Of a stretch of DNA of 64,000 nt, positions 51,537 through 63,909 are shown piece after piece. A model generated the notes under the pieces. It was not told the DNA's origin and ran no database searches. It saw only the letters and a program-made list of their open reading frames with translations. A program made the translations under genes and the position numbers. The first letter of the stretch is position 1; every line of letters begins with the position of its first letter. Source of the stretch: a candidate division KSB1 bacterium (GTDB taxonomy: Bacteria; Zhuqueibacterota; Zhuqueibacteria; Zhuqueibacterales; Zhuqueibacteraceae); contig JAPDQB010000001.1 in NCBI GenBank assembly GCA_034506175.1, positions 239,652 through 303,651 on the forward strand. The letters run 5' to 3'.

Positions 51537-53981
51537 CTATTCCTGCTCTTCGTCGCCGTCTTCCGAAATTACCCGCGCCACGTCGCCAATGCGGTCGCCC
51601 GGGCCGAGCTTGATCAAGCGCACGCCCGAGGTGTTGCGGCTGATGACCTTGATGTCGCGCACGCTTTGGCGAATCACCACGCCTTTTTCAGTGATGATCA
51701 TCAAATCATCGTCATCGATCACTTCCATGATGCTCACCATCTTGCCGGTTTTTTCCGTTGCCTTCATTGTGATCAAACCAGAACCGCCGCGGTGCTGGAC
51801 TTTGTAGTCGCGCAACTCCGTACGCTTGCCGTAGCCATTTTCGCTCACCACCAGAATCGAGGCATCACGTTTGATGATGACCATGCCGACGACTTCGTCG
51901 CCCTTCTCAAGCTCAATGCCCTTGACGCCGCCGGCGGTGCGGCCCATTTCGCGCACTTCGCTTTCATGGAAACGAATCGCCTGTCCCGAGCGCGTGCCGA
52001 GCATGATGTCGGCCGAGCCGTCGGTGATCTTGGCTTCGATCAGCGTGTCGCCGTCGTCAATCACAATCGCATTGATGCCGGCGCGCCGCGGATTGCCAAA
52101 CTCCGACAGTGCCGTTTTCTTGACGATGCCCTTTTTCGTGGCAAACGCGACGAAATGCTTGTCGTCAAATTCCTTCACCGAAACATACGCCGCAATTTTC
52201 TCGTTCTGCTCAAGCGTCAGCATGTTCACGATGGCGCGGCCTTTCGAGCCCTTGCCGGCTTGCGGAATATCATAAACCTTCAGCCAATGGCAGCGGCCCT
52301 TGTCGGTAAAAAAAAGCACGTAGTCGTGCGTGCTGGCGATGAAAAGATGCTCCAGAAAATCGTCCTCTTTGGTCGTTGCGCCCGTCACCCCGCGGCCGCC
52401 GCGGCTCTGCCGGCGATAACCCGACACCGGAAAGCGCTTGATGAAGCCGCCGTGCGAGATCGTGATCACCATGTCTTCTTCCGCGATCATGTCTTCGACG
52501 GAAAACGAGCCGGTTTTCGCGACAATCTCGGTGCGGCGCTCATCGCCAAATTTCTCTTTCAGCTCCAGCAATTCTTTGGAGATCAATTCCATGCGCTTGG
52601 GCTTGCTCGCCAACAGCTCTTTGAGCTGCTTGATGAGCGCCATCACTTCTTTGTATTCGGCTTCGATCTTGTCGCGCTCCAGGCCGGTAAGGCGCTGCAA
52701 GCGCATGTCCAAAATCGCCTGTGCCTGAACTTCCGAGAGCTTGAAGCGCTTGATCAACGCCTCTTTCGCGGTCTGCGGGTCTTTCGACTTTTTGATGATC
52801 GCAACGATCTCATCGATGTTGTTGATGCAGATGCGCAAGCCTTCGAGAATGTGGGCGCGCTTCTCGGCTTTGTCGAGATCAAACTTCAGGCGGCGGACCA
52901 CCACTTCGTGGCGGAAATCGACAAAGTGCTGCAACACCTGTTTCAAGTTCAGCACCTTGGGAACGCCATCCACGAGCGCGAGCATGATGACGCCGAAGGT
53001 CTCCTGCATCTGCGTGTGCTTGTAGAGATTGTTGAGCACGATGTTGGGGTCGGCGTCACTTTTCAGCTCGACGACGAGGCGCATGCCGTCGCGGTCGCTT
53101 TCGTCCCGCGCCGCGCGGATGCCCTCGATCTTCTTCTCCTGCGCGAGCAATTCGATTTTCTCGTGCAGCGAGGCTTTATTGACTTGATACGGCAGCTCGG
53201 TGATGATGATGTTTTGTCGACCGCCGCGCACTTCCTCAATAACGGCACGGGCGCGCACGACGATGCGGCCGCGGCCGCTGCGATACGCCTCATCAATGCC
53301 CTCAATACCATAGATAATGCCGCCGGTCGGAAAATCCGGCCCCTTGATGATCTTCATCAGCTTTTCGATTTTGATCTCGGGGTCTTTGATCAGCGCGATC
53401 AAGCCGTCCACCACCTCGCTCAAATTGTGCGGCGGAATGTTGGTGGCCATGCCGACCGCAATGCCGGAGGAGCCGTTGACCAGCAGGTTCGGCAGCACCG
53501 TCGGCATCACCGACGGCTCTTTCAGCGTGTCGTCAAAATTCGGCCGCCAATCAACGGTATCCTTGTCGAGATCGCGGAGCACTTCCTCGGCAATCGGCGT
53601 GAGGCGCACTTCCGTGTAACGCATGGCCGCCGGCGAGTCGCCGTCAACCGAGCCGAAATTGCCCTGGCCGTCGACGAGCGGATAACGCAAGGAAAAATCC
53701 TGCGCCATGCGCACGATGGTGTCGTACACCGCAAGATCACCGTGCGGGTGATACTTGCCGAGCACTTCGCCGACCACACGCGCGGACTTTTTGTACGCCG
53801 AATTGGGGCGGAGATTCAGCTCGTGCATGCCGTACAACACGCGCCGGTGTACGGGCTTCAAGCCGTCGCGCACATCCGGCAGCGCGCGGGAAACGATGAC
53901 CGACATCGAGTAATCGATGTACGAATCCTTCATCTCTTCTTCAATAAAAACGGGAATGATTTTGTCGCGTTGGATGTCCAT
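51537..53981 (-). CDS. gyrA: DNA gyrase subunit A
   Basis: 814 residues: DNA-binding/cleavage domain with catalytic Tyr122 ([10 protein letters not shown]), coiled tower, and a C-terminal wrapping pinwheel whose GyrA-box reads QSRGGRG (box present, so gyrase rather than topo IV). Position 83, Ser in E. coli, is Leu ([10 protein letters not shown]), while Asp87 is kept. The C-terminus is acidic (EDGDEEQE). The start lies 7 nt after the stop of the DUF2283 gene, so it depends on the upstream cassette's transcript. Confidence 0.97.
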   Translation of the reverse strand: MDIQRDKIIPVFIEEEMKDSYIDYSMSVIVSRALPDVRDGLKPVHRRVLYGMHELNLRPNSAYKKSARVVGEVLGKYHPHGDLAVYDTIVRMAQDFSLRYPLVDGQGNFGSVDGDSPAAMRYTEVRLTPIAEEVLRDLDKDTVDWRPNFDDTLKEPSVMPTVLPNLLVNGSSGIAVGMATNIPPHNLSEVVDGLIALIKDPEIKIEKLMKIIKGPDFPTGGIIYGIEGIDEAYRSGRGRIVVRARAVIEEVRGGRQNIIITELPYQVNKASLHEKIELLAQEKKIEGIRAARDESDRDGMRLVVELKSDADPNIVLNNLYKHTQMQETFGVIMLALVDGVPKVLNLKQVLQHFVDFRHEVVVRRLKFDLDKAEKRAHILEGLRICINNIDEIVAIIKKSKDPQTAKEALIKRFKLSEVQAQAILDMRLQRLTGLERDKIEAEYKEVMALIKQLKELLASKPKRMELISKELLELKEKFGDERRTEIVAKTGSFSVEDMIAEEDMVITISHGGFIKRFPVSGYRRQSRGGRGVTGATTKEDDFLEHLFIASTHDYVLFFTDKGRCHWLKVYDIPQAGKGSKGRAIVNMLTLEQNEKIAAYVSVKEFDDKHFVAFATKKGIVKKTALSEFGNPRRAGINAIVIDDGDTLIEAKITDGSADIMLGTRSGQAIRFHESEVREMGRTAGGVKGIELEKGDEVVGMVIIKRDASILVVSENGYGKRTELRDYKVQHRGGSGLITMKATEKTGKMVSIMEVIDDDDLMIITEKGVVIRQSVRDIKVISRNTSGVRLIKLGPGDRIGDVARVISEDGDEEQE

Positions 53982-53988
53982 GCTTAAC

Positions 53989-54276
53989 TCAGATTGGTTT
54001 TATGTTTTCTCTTGGATTTTTTACAGTTTTATTTTCTCTAAACAGGCGAAAAGAGGCGCTTTGTCTTAGACTGTTTTTATCCAACTCAAGCGAATACGAC
54101 AATATGGTGCGAACGTCGAGCTTCTTGGAAGCCTTGAGAATTTCTATGCCGGCTAATTTGCCATCGTTTGTCGTGTCTAAATTAACGCCTTCGGCGATTT
54201 CTACAACCCCGTCCGGCTTTTGATCGCTTAACTTTAAATACACCGCATCGACTTCATCGTCATAATATACTTTCAT
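53989..54276 (-). CDS. DUF2283 protein
   Basis: 95 residues. The first ~50 ([16 protein letters not shown]...[12 protein letters not shown]) are the compact DUF2283 domain; the tail is charged ([15 protein letters not shown]). Start at 54276 has GGAAGG upstream; a 14-codon longer frame lacks such a site. DUF2283 genes are often found in toxin-antitoxin-like settings (general knowledge). It is the last gene of the gyrB-gyrA cassette. Confidence 0.85.
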   Translation of the reverse strand: MKVYYDDEVDAVYLKLSDQKPDGVVEIAEGVNLDTTNDGKLAGIEILKASKKLDVRTILSYSLELDKNSLRQSASFRLFRENKTVKNPRENIKPI

Positions 54277-54292
54277 TTTCTTCCTTCCTTCT

Positions 54293-54451
54293 TCAGCGGG
54301 CCTGAAGATTAAAATCATTGATCTGGTCTAACACAAATTTTTGTTCGTCGTTTAAAAGACACCAATCATATCGCCCTGAACTGAAAATGCTTTCAGCAGA
54401 TTCAAGATCGCCTAGCAATTCACCATCGCTTGGACGGGTTCCTGAATTCAC
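54293..54451 (-). CDS. Small protein of the gyrB-gyrA cassette, unknown function
   Basis: 52 residues from a GTG that overlaps the ATPase stop as GTGA; ends with a TGA at 54293, 16 nt before the DUF2283 start. Acidic, soluble-looking (SDGELLGDLESAESIFSSG, then YDWCLLNDEQKFVLDQINDF). The perfect overlap and full use of the gap support it. Not recognised; could be the small partner of the ATPase. Confidence 0.6.
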   Translation of the reverse strand: MNSGTRPSDGELLGDLESAESIFSSGRYDWCLLNDEQKFVLDQINDFNLQAR

Positions 54452-55200
54452 GGTTCATCTAAAAGCGCTCGCAACGTCTGCTCTGGTCGGTTCAAGAAAT
54501 CTTTAGCAATTTTATAGTGCTCTGTCTCCGTGTATTTCACTTCTTGAATGCCGGACTCGGATAGGTGATAAATACGCGCATTGGGATACGCCATAATGAT
54601 TGGTGAATGTGTGACAATAATAAATTGGGAATTCGCTTCTGCAAGCTTGTGGATAATCGCCATGGCCGCCAGTTGCCGGATGGGCGATAAGGCAGCTTCT
54701 GGCTCATCCAGTAAATACAATCCATTCCCACGAAATTTGTAATTCAACAAGGAAAGAAAAGATTCGCCATGAGATTGTTGGTGAAGCGACTTGCCTCCAT
54801 AACTTTTAAGATAACCAATGTCATCCATATAGGAAGCAACGTTGTAGAAACTTTCCGCTCTTAGAAAGTAGCCGTCCTTCGGCCTCTTGGAACTTCTGCT
54901 TAATCTTAAGTATTCGTGCAAGTTGGAATGTGTCTCCCGCGTTGAAAACATAACGTTCGTCGTGCCACCTTCCGGGTTATAGCGCAACGCGACTGCTATT
55001 GCTTCTAGGAGAGTCGATTTCCCCGTGCCATTCTCACCAATCAGAAAAGTCACATTGGGATGAAAGGCAAGGGTCCTGAGATGCTTAACTACAGACAGGC
55101 AAAATGGGTACTTTTCAAACGACGGAACTTTGTCCCGTAGCAATGTTATTTCAATTAAAAAGGGTTTTTCAGAACGTGGCATGGCCTTGGGCTTGGGCAT
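54448..55200 (-). CDS. AAA/ABC-type ATPase (COG3910-like, RecF/SMC fold)
   Basis: 250 residues, a single domain: Walker A GENGTGKST, ABC-signature-like QSHGES, Walker B GLYLLDEPEAALSP and the switch His in VTHSPIIM. The short insertion between Walker A and signature lacks a long coiled coil. Such ATPases resemble OLD/RecF-like proteins and several defence ATPases. Start 55200 or 55182; both overlap the preceding frame. Cotranscribed with the 52-residue and DUF2283 genes. Confidence 0.9.
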   Translation of the reverse strand: MPKPKAMPRSEKPFLIEITLLRDKVPSFEKYPFCLSVVKHLRTLAFHPNVTFLIGENGTGKSTLLEAIAVALRYNPEGGTTNVMFSTRETHSNLHEYLRLSRSSKRPKDGYFLRAESFYNVASYMDDIGYLKSYGGKSLHQQSHGESFLSLLNYKFRGNGLYLLDEPEAALSPIRQLAAMAIIHKLAEANSQFIIVTHSPIIMAYPNARIYHLSESGIQEVKYTETEHYKIAKDFLNRPEQTLRALLDEP

Positions 55201-55546
55201 AGTTATACATTAATTTGTTTGGTTGGAGGACACTACTGGCGTGTTCAGGTCCGCACGGGCCACAAAACAAATCAGGATTACATTTTGGCCAATTCCGAGC
55301 CATAATACAGGGTGCTACCTTGCCATCAGGATAGATACAGACACTTCCCCGCCAGCAAGAACCACACAGTTCTGTAATGGCTGTGAGGATACGACGGTTG
55401 TCAGCTAGCGACCTGCCTCGGCCAATGGAAGTGAGTTCGAGCCACATGAAACGCAGACCTTGACCCTCAGGAGGTAGCGCTATTTTTTCCATATCTTCCA
55501 TGGATGTCCATTTCAAGCTAATCTTTGTTAATATCAACGTGTTCAA
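55169..55546 (-). pseudogene. SPASM-domain remnant of a radical SAM maturase
   Basis: Up to 125 residues (start 55546 or ATG 55501). RFMWLELTS looks like the first strand of a radical SAM core, but the CxxxCxxC cluster that should follow is missing; the text jumps to IGRGRSL and a SPASM-like cysteine region (ELCGSCWRGSVC, VAPC, then KCNPDLFCGPCGPE; seven Cys). This is best explained by an internal in-frame deletion of the catalytic core. It overlaps both neighbours (29 bp and 32 bp). A stand-alone Cys-rich Fe-S protein is the alternative. Confidence 0.62.
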
Positions 55547-56246
55547 TGGGGCGATAAATGTAAAGGTTCACATTTTCTTTGAGCCCACTCATTTGCTCTG
55601 CCATGCTTCTATATTCCTTTAAAAGCACAGTTGAAAATCGTTCCATTTCGCTGGTCATCAGTTTTTGTATCTGCAGATGCTCATCGCGATCTGCCGGAGT
55701 CGGAGCCAGCGACAAGTCTTTCATGCCGCTTTGCTCAAAAGCTTTCATTTTCCTTTCGAGGGGAATTAGTTTTGCCTGAAGGTCAATAAGCCTTGGCATG
55801 ATTTCGCTAATAATCGGGTAGTAGATTTGCCTGATTTTATTAATTGCAGCCATCAGCTTAATCTCTAATTCTTTGTCCCGCAGATAAGTGCTCACTTTGA
55901 CGACGGCGATTTTTACCTCCAAAAATAGTTCTTTATCCTTATCATAAAAAGGCGTTATCTGCGCTTCAGACGGCGATATCATGGTAAAATCGAATAATAG
56001 TGTTTGAAGCGCATCCTCCCATTTTTCGATTGCGACGCGGAGAGCCAACAGCTCTTCCCGCTCTTCATTTCTCAAGCTCTTTTTTATATCCAATGACGCT
56101 TTGCCAATATCCGCCATCCTGCTTGCTATTCGATCGATGCTTTTCTCCAGGCTTTTTTCAAACAGTATTTTTAGCAAGTAGGCCAGGAAGGCGAGCAATA
56201 ATAATCCAACCGAAGTGTTTTTTATTAGCTCAAGAATTTCTTTCAT
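55518..56246 (-). CDS. Membrane-anchored coiled-coil protein, unknown function
   Basis: 242 residues: one N-terminal helix (about 10-28, VGLLLLAFLAYLLKILF) then a long Lys/Glu/Leu-rich helical region with heptad-like spacing through to about 220. No catalytic motif. First gene of the cassette inserted between gyrB and gyrA, 28 bp after the gyrB stop. Could be a membrane tether or effector for the ATPase encoded two genes later (inference). Confidence 0.75.
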   Translation of the reverse strand: MKEILELIKNTSVGLLLLAFLAYLLKILFEKSLEKSIDRIASRMADIGKASLDIKKSLRNEEREELLALRVAIEKWEDALQTLLFDFTMISPSEAQITPFYDKDKELFLEVKIAVVKVSTYLRDKELEIKLMAAINKIRQIYYPIISEIMPRLIDLQAKLIPLERKMKAFEQSGMKDLSLAPTPADRDEHLQIQKLMTSEMERFSTVLLKEYRSMAEQMSGLKENVNLYIYRPIEHVDINKD

Positions 56247-56274
56247 GTTGAATACCTTTCATCTTGCACCTTGT

Positions 56275-58781
<2,507 letters not shown>

Positions 58782-58811
58782 TGTAAATTCAGCGACAATA
58801 GATGAATTTGC

Positions 58812-59924
58812 TCAAATGCCAATTACATTTCCGGCTTGAATCCGAAACTTCGCCGCCTCTTGCAATGCGAGGTCAGAAATTAACGACACCGCGGAAACAA
58901 ACAACTGGCCGCGGCCACTGAAAAATTGCACGCATTGGCGGGCGCGGTTTTCGTCAAGCTCGGAAATCAAGTCATCCAACAAAATAATCGGCGTCGTGTT
59001 CAAGCGTTGCTTCAAATATTTCGTCTCCATCATTTTCAGCGCCATGATGGCTGTTTTATGCTCGCCGCGTGAACCGTAGCGCCGCAAATCCATGCCGCCA
59101 ATGCTTAGCTCCATGTCATCGCGCTGCGGGCCGACCAACGTTTGACCGCGTTGCTTTTCACGCACACGCAACTCACCGAGCCGCTCCAAAAAGCGCTGCG
59201 GTGTAATCTCTTCGATTCGTAATGTATCGAATTGACTCCGATAGGCGAGCTGCAGAGTTTGGGAAGAAGCAGAAATCTGTGCGTAGGCTTGTTGTAGAAC
59301 CGGGCGATTATCCTGCACAAATTGATGACGGGCTTGAATAATTTTACAACCATATAAAGCCAGCGATTCATCCCACGCTGCCAACGTCCTATCTGCATTG
59401 TGTGCATGGCTGCCAAAACACTGTGCGAGAAGTGCATTACGCTGACGCAAAACGCGATTGTACTCCTGCAAATCCGCCAGGTAAAGCAGCGAGCCTTGAC
59501 TCAACAACACATCCAAAAACCGGCGACGCTCTGCCGGCGGACCGCTGGTAAGGCGATGGCTTTCCGGCGTAAATGTTACGCTGGGAAATTTGCCGATCAG
59601 CGCTGCGTGGCTGCTTAAAAGTTTGCGGTCCAGACTGATCTGCTTTCCAGACTCCCGGCGATAGACGATTGTCAACAAATGCTCCGTGCCGCGCTCGTCG
59701 ATAAATTCACCGGCAATCTCGAAGCTCTCCGCGCCAAAACGCAACAGTTCTTGATCCGACAAGGTTCGGAAACTGCGGGTAAGCGAAAGACAATGGATCG
59801 CTTCCAGTAAATTGCTTTTGCCTTGCGCATTGTCCCCGCAAAAAAAATTCGTCGCCGGTGATAAACTTATCTCGAGCTGCGCATAATTGCGAAAATTGAG
59901 CAGCCTCAGCTTTCGAAGAATCAT
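58812..59924 (-). CDS. recF: DNA replication and repair protein RecF
   Basis: 370 residues: LLNFRNYAQLEI start, Walker A GDNAQGKSNLLEAI, signature region YGSRGEHKTAIMALKMM, Walker B PIILLDDLISELDENR. SMC-like ATPase that loads RecA at gaps. Sits 21 bp after dnaN in the canonical cluster. Confidence 0.96.
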   Translation of the reverse strand: MILRKLRLLNFRNYAQLEISLSPATNFFCGDNAQGKSNLLEAIHCLSLTRSFRTLSDQELLRFGAESFEIAGEFIDERGTEHLLTIVYRRESGKQISLDRKLLSSHAALIGKFPSVTFTPESHRLTSGPPAERRRFLDVLLSQGSLLYLADLQEYNRVLRQRNALLAQCFGSHAHNADRTLAAWDESLALYGCKIIQARHQFVQDNRPVLQQAYAQISASSQTLQLAYRSQFDTLRIEEITPQRFLERLGELRVREKQRGQTLVGPQRDDMELSIGGMDLRRYGSRGEHKTAIMALKMMETKYLKQRLNTTPIILLDDLISELDENRARQCVQFFSGRGQLFVSAVSLISDLALQEAAKFRIQAGNVIGI

Positions 59925-59945
59925 TCCATCATTTTTGCGGCCGCC

Positions 59946-61091
59946 TCAAGCGGGTGCCACAGCCTCGTTGAGGCGAATCGGCATGAGCAGCATCGTATGA
60001 TGCTCACCTTCCTTTTGCTGTAGCGGCTCGATAATCGCGGCACTGCCGGGGTCTTTCAAGCGAAACAAGGCTTCCTCACCGTCCACGTGTCGCAAGATCT
60101 CCTGCACATACTGCGCGTTGTAGCCGATTTCCATTGCCTTGCCATCATATTGCGTGATCAGCGTTTCATGCGCTTCGCCGCCGATTTCCGCGTCTTCCGC
60201 CGAAATGGTAACCTGGCCCGGCGCGAGGCTCCAACGAATTTGATGGGTGATTTGATTCGCAAAAATCGCGGCGCGCCGCACCGCTGCCGCGAGCATGTCA
60301 CGGTCTACGATCATCGTCAGTTCATTATCCACCGGAATGACGCGCTCATAATTTGGAAATTGGCCGTTGATCAGCTTGCTGTAAATCGTCGTCGCGCCCA
60401 GTTTGAACGTGATATGATTTTCGCTTATTGCCACTTCCAGCACCTCAGATTGATCGGAGTTGCGTGTCAGTAATTGCAACGCCTTCGTCGGCATAATCGC
60501 CTGCAAAACCCCGTCTTTGACTTCGCCTGGCGACGCCGCATACTTCTGATCGCAAATTTTAGCGAGGCGGTGACCATCGGTGGCGACTAACCGTAATTCC
60601 TGAGGCCTGACTTCCAACAATACACCCATCAACGTCGTACGCAACTCATCGTTACTAACGGCGAATATGGTTTTATCAATCATCCGCAAGAAACGCGAGG
60701 TCGGATAAGTAATCTGAGAAACAAACGATTCGCTCGCAATATGAGGATATTCGTCACTGGATTCTCCCGACAATTTGTAATTGCCTTTTTCCGTTATCAA
60801 TACCACCCGGTTGTTTTCTTCGGTTTGGATCGTAATCGGCAAATCCGGCAATTCACGGATAATATCGAAAAGTCGCTTGGCCGGGATGGCAACGGTTCCG
60901 TCTCGCTCGCCGTGAACATTTAGATGCGTGATGATCGACACATCCAAATCAGTGCCGGTAAGCCGGAGACGTTGTCCTTCCAAAACAAGCAAAATATTAT
61001 ACAGCACCGGTATCGTTGTTTTGACTGGAATCACACCGATGATGCGCTGGAGACACTGAAACAACTCCGATTTACTGACGACGAATTTCAT
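59946..61091 (-). CDS. dnaN: DNA polymerase III sliding clamp (beta subunit)
   Basis: 381 residues, three repeats of the clamp fold, with MKFVVSKSELFQCLQRIIGV at the start and the C-terminal LLMPIRLNE close to the usual PMRL motif. Encircles DNA and tethers Pol III. GGAGG lies before the ATG. Confidence 0.96.
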   Translation of the reverse strand: MKFVVSKSELFQCLQRIIGVIPVKTTIPVLYNILLVLEGQRLRLTGTDLDVSIITHLNVHGERDGTVAIPAKRLFDIIRELPDLPITIQTEENNRVVLITEKGNYKLSGESSDEYPHIASESFVSQITYPTSRFLRMIDKTIFAVSNDELRTTLMGVLLEVRPQELRLVATDGHRLAKICDQKYAASPGEVKDGVLQAIMPTKALQLLTRNSDQSEVLEVAISENHITFKLGATTIYSKLINGQFPNYERVIPVDNELTMIVDRDMLAAAVRRAAIFANQITHQIRWSLAPGQVTISAEDAEIGGEAHETLITQYDGKAMEIGYNAQYVQEILRHVDGEEALFRLKDPGSAAIIEPLQQKEGEHHTMLLMPIRLNEAVAPA

Positions 61092-61573
61092 TTTTCCTCC
61101 GTGCGGACGTCATAAGAACACCATGTATTTAGAATGCAGTCATTTTAAACTTTGCATCTACCGAGAACTGACGTTTCATCGTTACAGCGGTCACTTGTCT
61201 TCGGACCACCATTGCATGGCGCATAGTTAATGTAGTTATTTTTAGTTATTTTATCAAGTAAAATTTATTCATCATAAGTCCGGTGAATATGTTGATAAGT
61301 ATCACCAGAATCAAAAAATGCCACACCCAGATAACTATTTATTAAAAGCTTGACAGTTTTGTACTTTACCGGTTCAAGTTTCATTTATCTGTGGGTTCCC
61401 AGTGGATAAGATGTGTGTCGTTAAAAGTACCGCGCCATGAACAAATAAGACTGCAATCATTAAGACGTTAAAAACACAATTTCACCGAAATTCACATTTG
61501 TGTGTGAATATGTTGTAACCACAAGATATTGTTTTCGGTGCATCGTGTTGCAATTATCGTCGTGGCACAGCGT
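61092..61573. other. dnaA-dnaN intergenic region, possible part of the origin
   Basis: AT-rich over 61225-61290. Near-consensus DnaA boxes, one mismatch each, on the minus strand: TTATCCACT at 61401-61409 and TTATCAACA at 61290-61298. No gene. In bipartite origins both flanks of dnaA contribute, so this may be the second half. Confidence 0.45.
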
Positions 61574-62914
61574 TTACGGAGCGGAACATAAAACCTTGCG
61601 TTCGAGTGCCTCCAGTTCGTCACGCAATTTAAGATCTTTTTTACATAGCGTATCGATGTTTTCAACAGCGTGAATGACAGTGGTGTGGTCGCGGCCGCCA
61701 AAATGCAGGCCAATGGTTTTAAGCGAGTGTTTGGTGAGTTTTTTGGCGAGAAACATGGCAATCTGCCGGGCCAAGGCCACTTCTTTTTTCCGGGTGCGTG
61801 CGCGCAGCATGTCGTCCGGAATGCTGTAAAACAACCCCACCTCCTTTTGAATATCTTCAATCGACAGGTTGCGGTGTTTTTGCACGAACAGGTCCTTCAA
61901 AACATGCCTGGCCAAATTGACGCTGATATCGAGGCGATACATGGAGGCATAGGCCAGTAATTTGATCAGCGCGCCTTCAAGCTCCCGAATGTTGTTGGTG
62001 ATGTTTTGCGCAATGAGTTGCACCACATCCCCGGGCATTTCGATTTTGTTTTCCTCGGCTTTCTTTTGCAAAATCGCCATGCGGGTTTCGAGATCAGGCG
62101 GCTGGATATCCACCACCAGGCCCCACTGCATGCGCGAGAGCAGGCGCTCCTCGATGCCGGTAAAATCTTTTGGCGAGCGGTCGGATGAAAGCACGATCTG
62201 TTTGCCTTTTTGATGCAGGGTGTTGAAAGTGTGAAAAAATTGTTCCTGGGTTTTGCCGCGATCCATGAAAAATTGCACGTCGTCCACCAGCAACAGATCG
62301 ACATTGCGATAAGCCGAACTGAACTCAATGGTGCGATTGTTTTGGATCGCGGCAATGAATTCGTTGGTGAACTTTTCGCTGGAGACGTACAAGGCTGACT
62401 TGATTGTCTTTAAACTCATGGACAAATTTCCGATGGCCTGTACGAGATGGGTTTTGCCCAAGCCCACGCCGCCATAAATAAACAGCGGATTGAAGGAAGT
62501 TTTGCCCGGGGCTTCGGCCACAGCCTGCGAAGCGGCTTTGGCAAACTGATTGCCATCGCCTTCGACAAAATTGTTGAACGTGTAATGCGGGCTGAGCTGG
62601 GTCGCAGCGTCAAATTTTGGTGGAATTTCGGGGGCAACCGGAATCGCCGTTTCAGAGAGTGGTTCGGGAGAAATCTGAAAGTCGATGTGCGTATCGTCAC
62701 CGAGCACTTGGGTGACGGCGCGATGGATCAGATCGCGGTAACCATTCTTGATTTTATCTAGGAAGAATTGGTTGGGAATGCTGATAGTTAGAGTTTGATT
62801 CTCTAACCGTAGCGCTTTGGTGGCTTGGAACCACAGCGAGAACGAAGAATCTTGCACGTTATCGCGAATCAGGTCCAAGCACTCAGTCCAGGCGCGTTCC
62901 GCGGTGTTGAGCAT
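61574..62914 (-). CDS. dnaA: Chromosomal replication initiator DnaA
   Basis: 446 residues from the ATG at 62914: AAAGGA lies 8 nt upstream, and the longer frame (ATG at 62953) would start inside a DnaA box. Domain I (about 1-85), short linker, AAA+ ([26 protein letters not shown]), and the C-terminal HTH with [16 protein letters not shown]. Binds DnaA boxes and opens the origin. Confidence 0.97.
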   Translation of the reverse strand: MLNTAERAWTECLDLIRDNVQDSSFSLWFQATKALRLENQTLTISIPNQFFLDKIKNGYRDLIHRAVTQVLGDDTHIDFQISPEPLSETAIPVAPEIPPKFDAATQLSPHYTFNNFVEGDGNQFAKAASQAVAEAPGKTSFNPLFIYGGVGLGKTHLVQAIGNLSMSLKTIKSALYVSSEKFTNEFIAAIQNNRTIEFSSAYRNVDLLLVDDVQFFMDRGKTQEQFFHTFNTLHQKGKQIVLSSDRSPKDFTGIEERLLSRMQWGLVVDIQPPDLETRMAILQKKAEENKIEMPGDVVQLIAQNITNNIRELEGALIKLLAYASMYRLDISVNLARHVLKDLFVQKHRNLSIEDIQKEVGLFYSIPDDMLRARTRKKEVALARQIAMFLAKKLTKHSLKTIGLHFGGRDHTTVIHAVENIDTLCKKDLKLRDELEALERKVLCSAP

Positions 62915-63213
62915 GGGAAAGTCCTTTGGTTGAGTTGCCAACAGTTTATCCACAACAAGGGTTTAGGCAATAATGAATTTCGGCAAAATTAACGGCGCAT
63001 CCTGACCGTACATTCCAAAGGGCACAACATAATTTTAACCGGAGTTCTTACGATAAACCTATGGAAAATAGTAAAAAATTTCGTGAACTCGGTGCACAGA
63101 AACGGCGCACACGATTAAAAATGGGAAAATTTTTCGGGCACGATTTGGCGAGAAAAGGTTTTGGAAGTTATCCACATTTTTTCCACGCCGGTTTTTTATT
63201 ATCGGCCTTTGTG

Positions 63214-63241
63214 AATTTAGCAATTCGCCAAATTTTGTCAA
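63214..63241 (-). promoter_or_regulatory. Candidate dnaA promoter
   Basis: On the minus strand: CTTGACA, 16-nt spacer, TAAATT. The leader to the ATG at 62914 is about 290 nt and includes both DnaA boxes. Confidence 0.5.
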
Positions 63242-63273
63242 GAGGAAAATTTGATTTGTATCTGAAAAAGCTC

Positions 63274-63302
63274 TTGACTTTTCCACTCTAATCAGGTATT
63301 TT
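63274..63302 (+). promoter_or_regulatory. Candidate rpmH-rnpA promoter
   Basis: CTTGACT, 17-nt spacer, TATTTT. The leader to the ATG at 63372 is about 65 nt. Confidence 0.55.
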
Positions 63303-63371
63303 AAATGCTTGTGTGGATTTTATAATTTTGCGCGTTAACTTAAAATTTTTGACGCCTCAGGAGTGCAAATC

Positions 63372-63518
63372 ATGAAACGAACTTTTCAGCCGCATAAGCG
63401 TAAACGGAAAGCAACCCACGGATTCAGAGAGAGAATGCGCACCAAGGACGGCCGAACGGTATTGAAACGCCGCCGCGCCAAAGGCCGCAAGCGATTGACC
63501 GTGAGCGATGAGCGTTGA
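63372..63518 (+). CDS. rpmH: 50S ribosomal protein L34
   Basis: 48 residues, nearly all basic: [18 protein letters not shown], then [20 protein letters not shown] and a short tail (RLTVSDER). Matches L34 throughout. Overlaps the rnpA start by 11 bp. Confidence 0.97.
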   Translation: MKRTFQPHKRKRKATHGFRERMRTKDGRTVLKRRRAKGRKRLTVSDER

Positions 63519-63909
63519 AAAACGATATGGCCTCGCCGCAAGTGAAATTCTCCGCCGGCCGCAGCAAATTTCTGCGCTTTTTCAAAATGGACGATTTTGT
63601 CGCGGCCGGTGGTTCGATGTCGTCTATTCAGTTCCAAACCCATGCGAAGGCAGCCGGCGCCAGGTTGCCTTCGCCGCCACCAAGCGCATTCGCAAAGCCG
63701 TCGCGCGCAATCGCATCAAACGGCTGCTGCGCGAAGCCTATCGATTGGAAAAAGAAAATTTTCGCACCCCGGCGCAGTTGGTGTTGATCGGGCATGAAAA
63801 TATGCTGCACGCGCCCCTCGATGATTTACGCCAGCAGATGCGCCAGGTGGCAGCGAAAATAAATTTAAAAATAAACTGTAGTTTGGCAAATTTTAGTGTT
63901 CTTTTTTAA
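63508..63909 (+). CDS. rnpA: Ribonuclease P protein component
   Basis: 133 residues. The RNR motif [17 protein letters not shown] binds the [19 protein letters not shown] precedes it. Matures the 5' ends of tRNAs with the RNA subunit. The ATG lies inside the last codons of rpmH, so translation is coupled. About 90 bp remain to the window edge; a yidD gene is expected there, but I cannot confirm one. Confidence 0.95.
   Translation: MSVEKRYGLAASEILRRPQQISALFQNGRFCRGRWFDVVYSVPNPCEGSRRQVAFAATKRIRKAVARNRIKRLLREAYRLEKENFRTPAQLVLIGHENMLHAPLDDLRQQMRQVAAKINLKINCSLANFSVLF

Larger units (their letters stand above)
62915..63371. other. Candidate oriC core between dnaA and rpmH
   Basis: Two perfect DnaA boxes, TTATCCACA at 62946-62954 and 63168-63176, plus a weaker TGTGGATTT at 63312. 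The stretch 63030-63310 is rich in A/T runs that could unwind. Divergent promoters for dnaA and rpmH lie inside, and the 63168 box sits just downstream of the dnaA promoter, suitable for autorepression. The gene-strand switch at this gap supports it. Confidence 0.75.

Noticed and set aside
51666..53987. 773-codon open frame on the plus strand
   Set aside because: Shadow of gyrA on the opposite strand; no recognisable motif.
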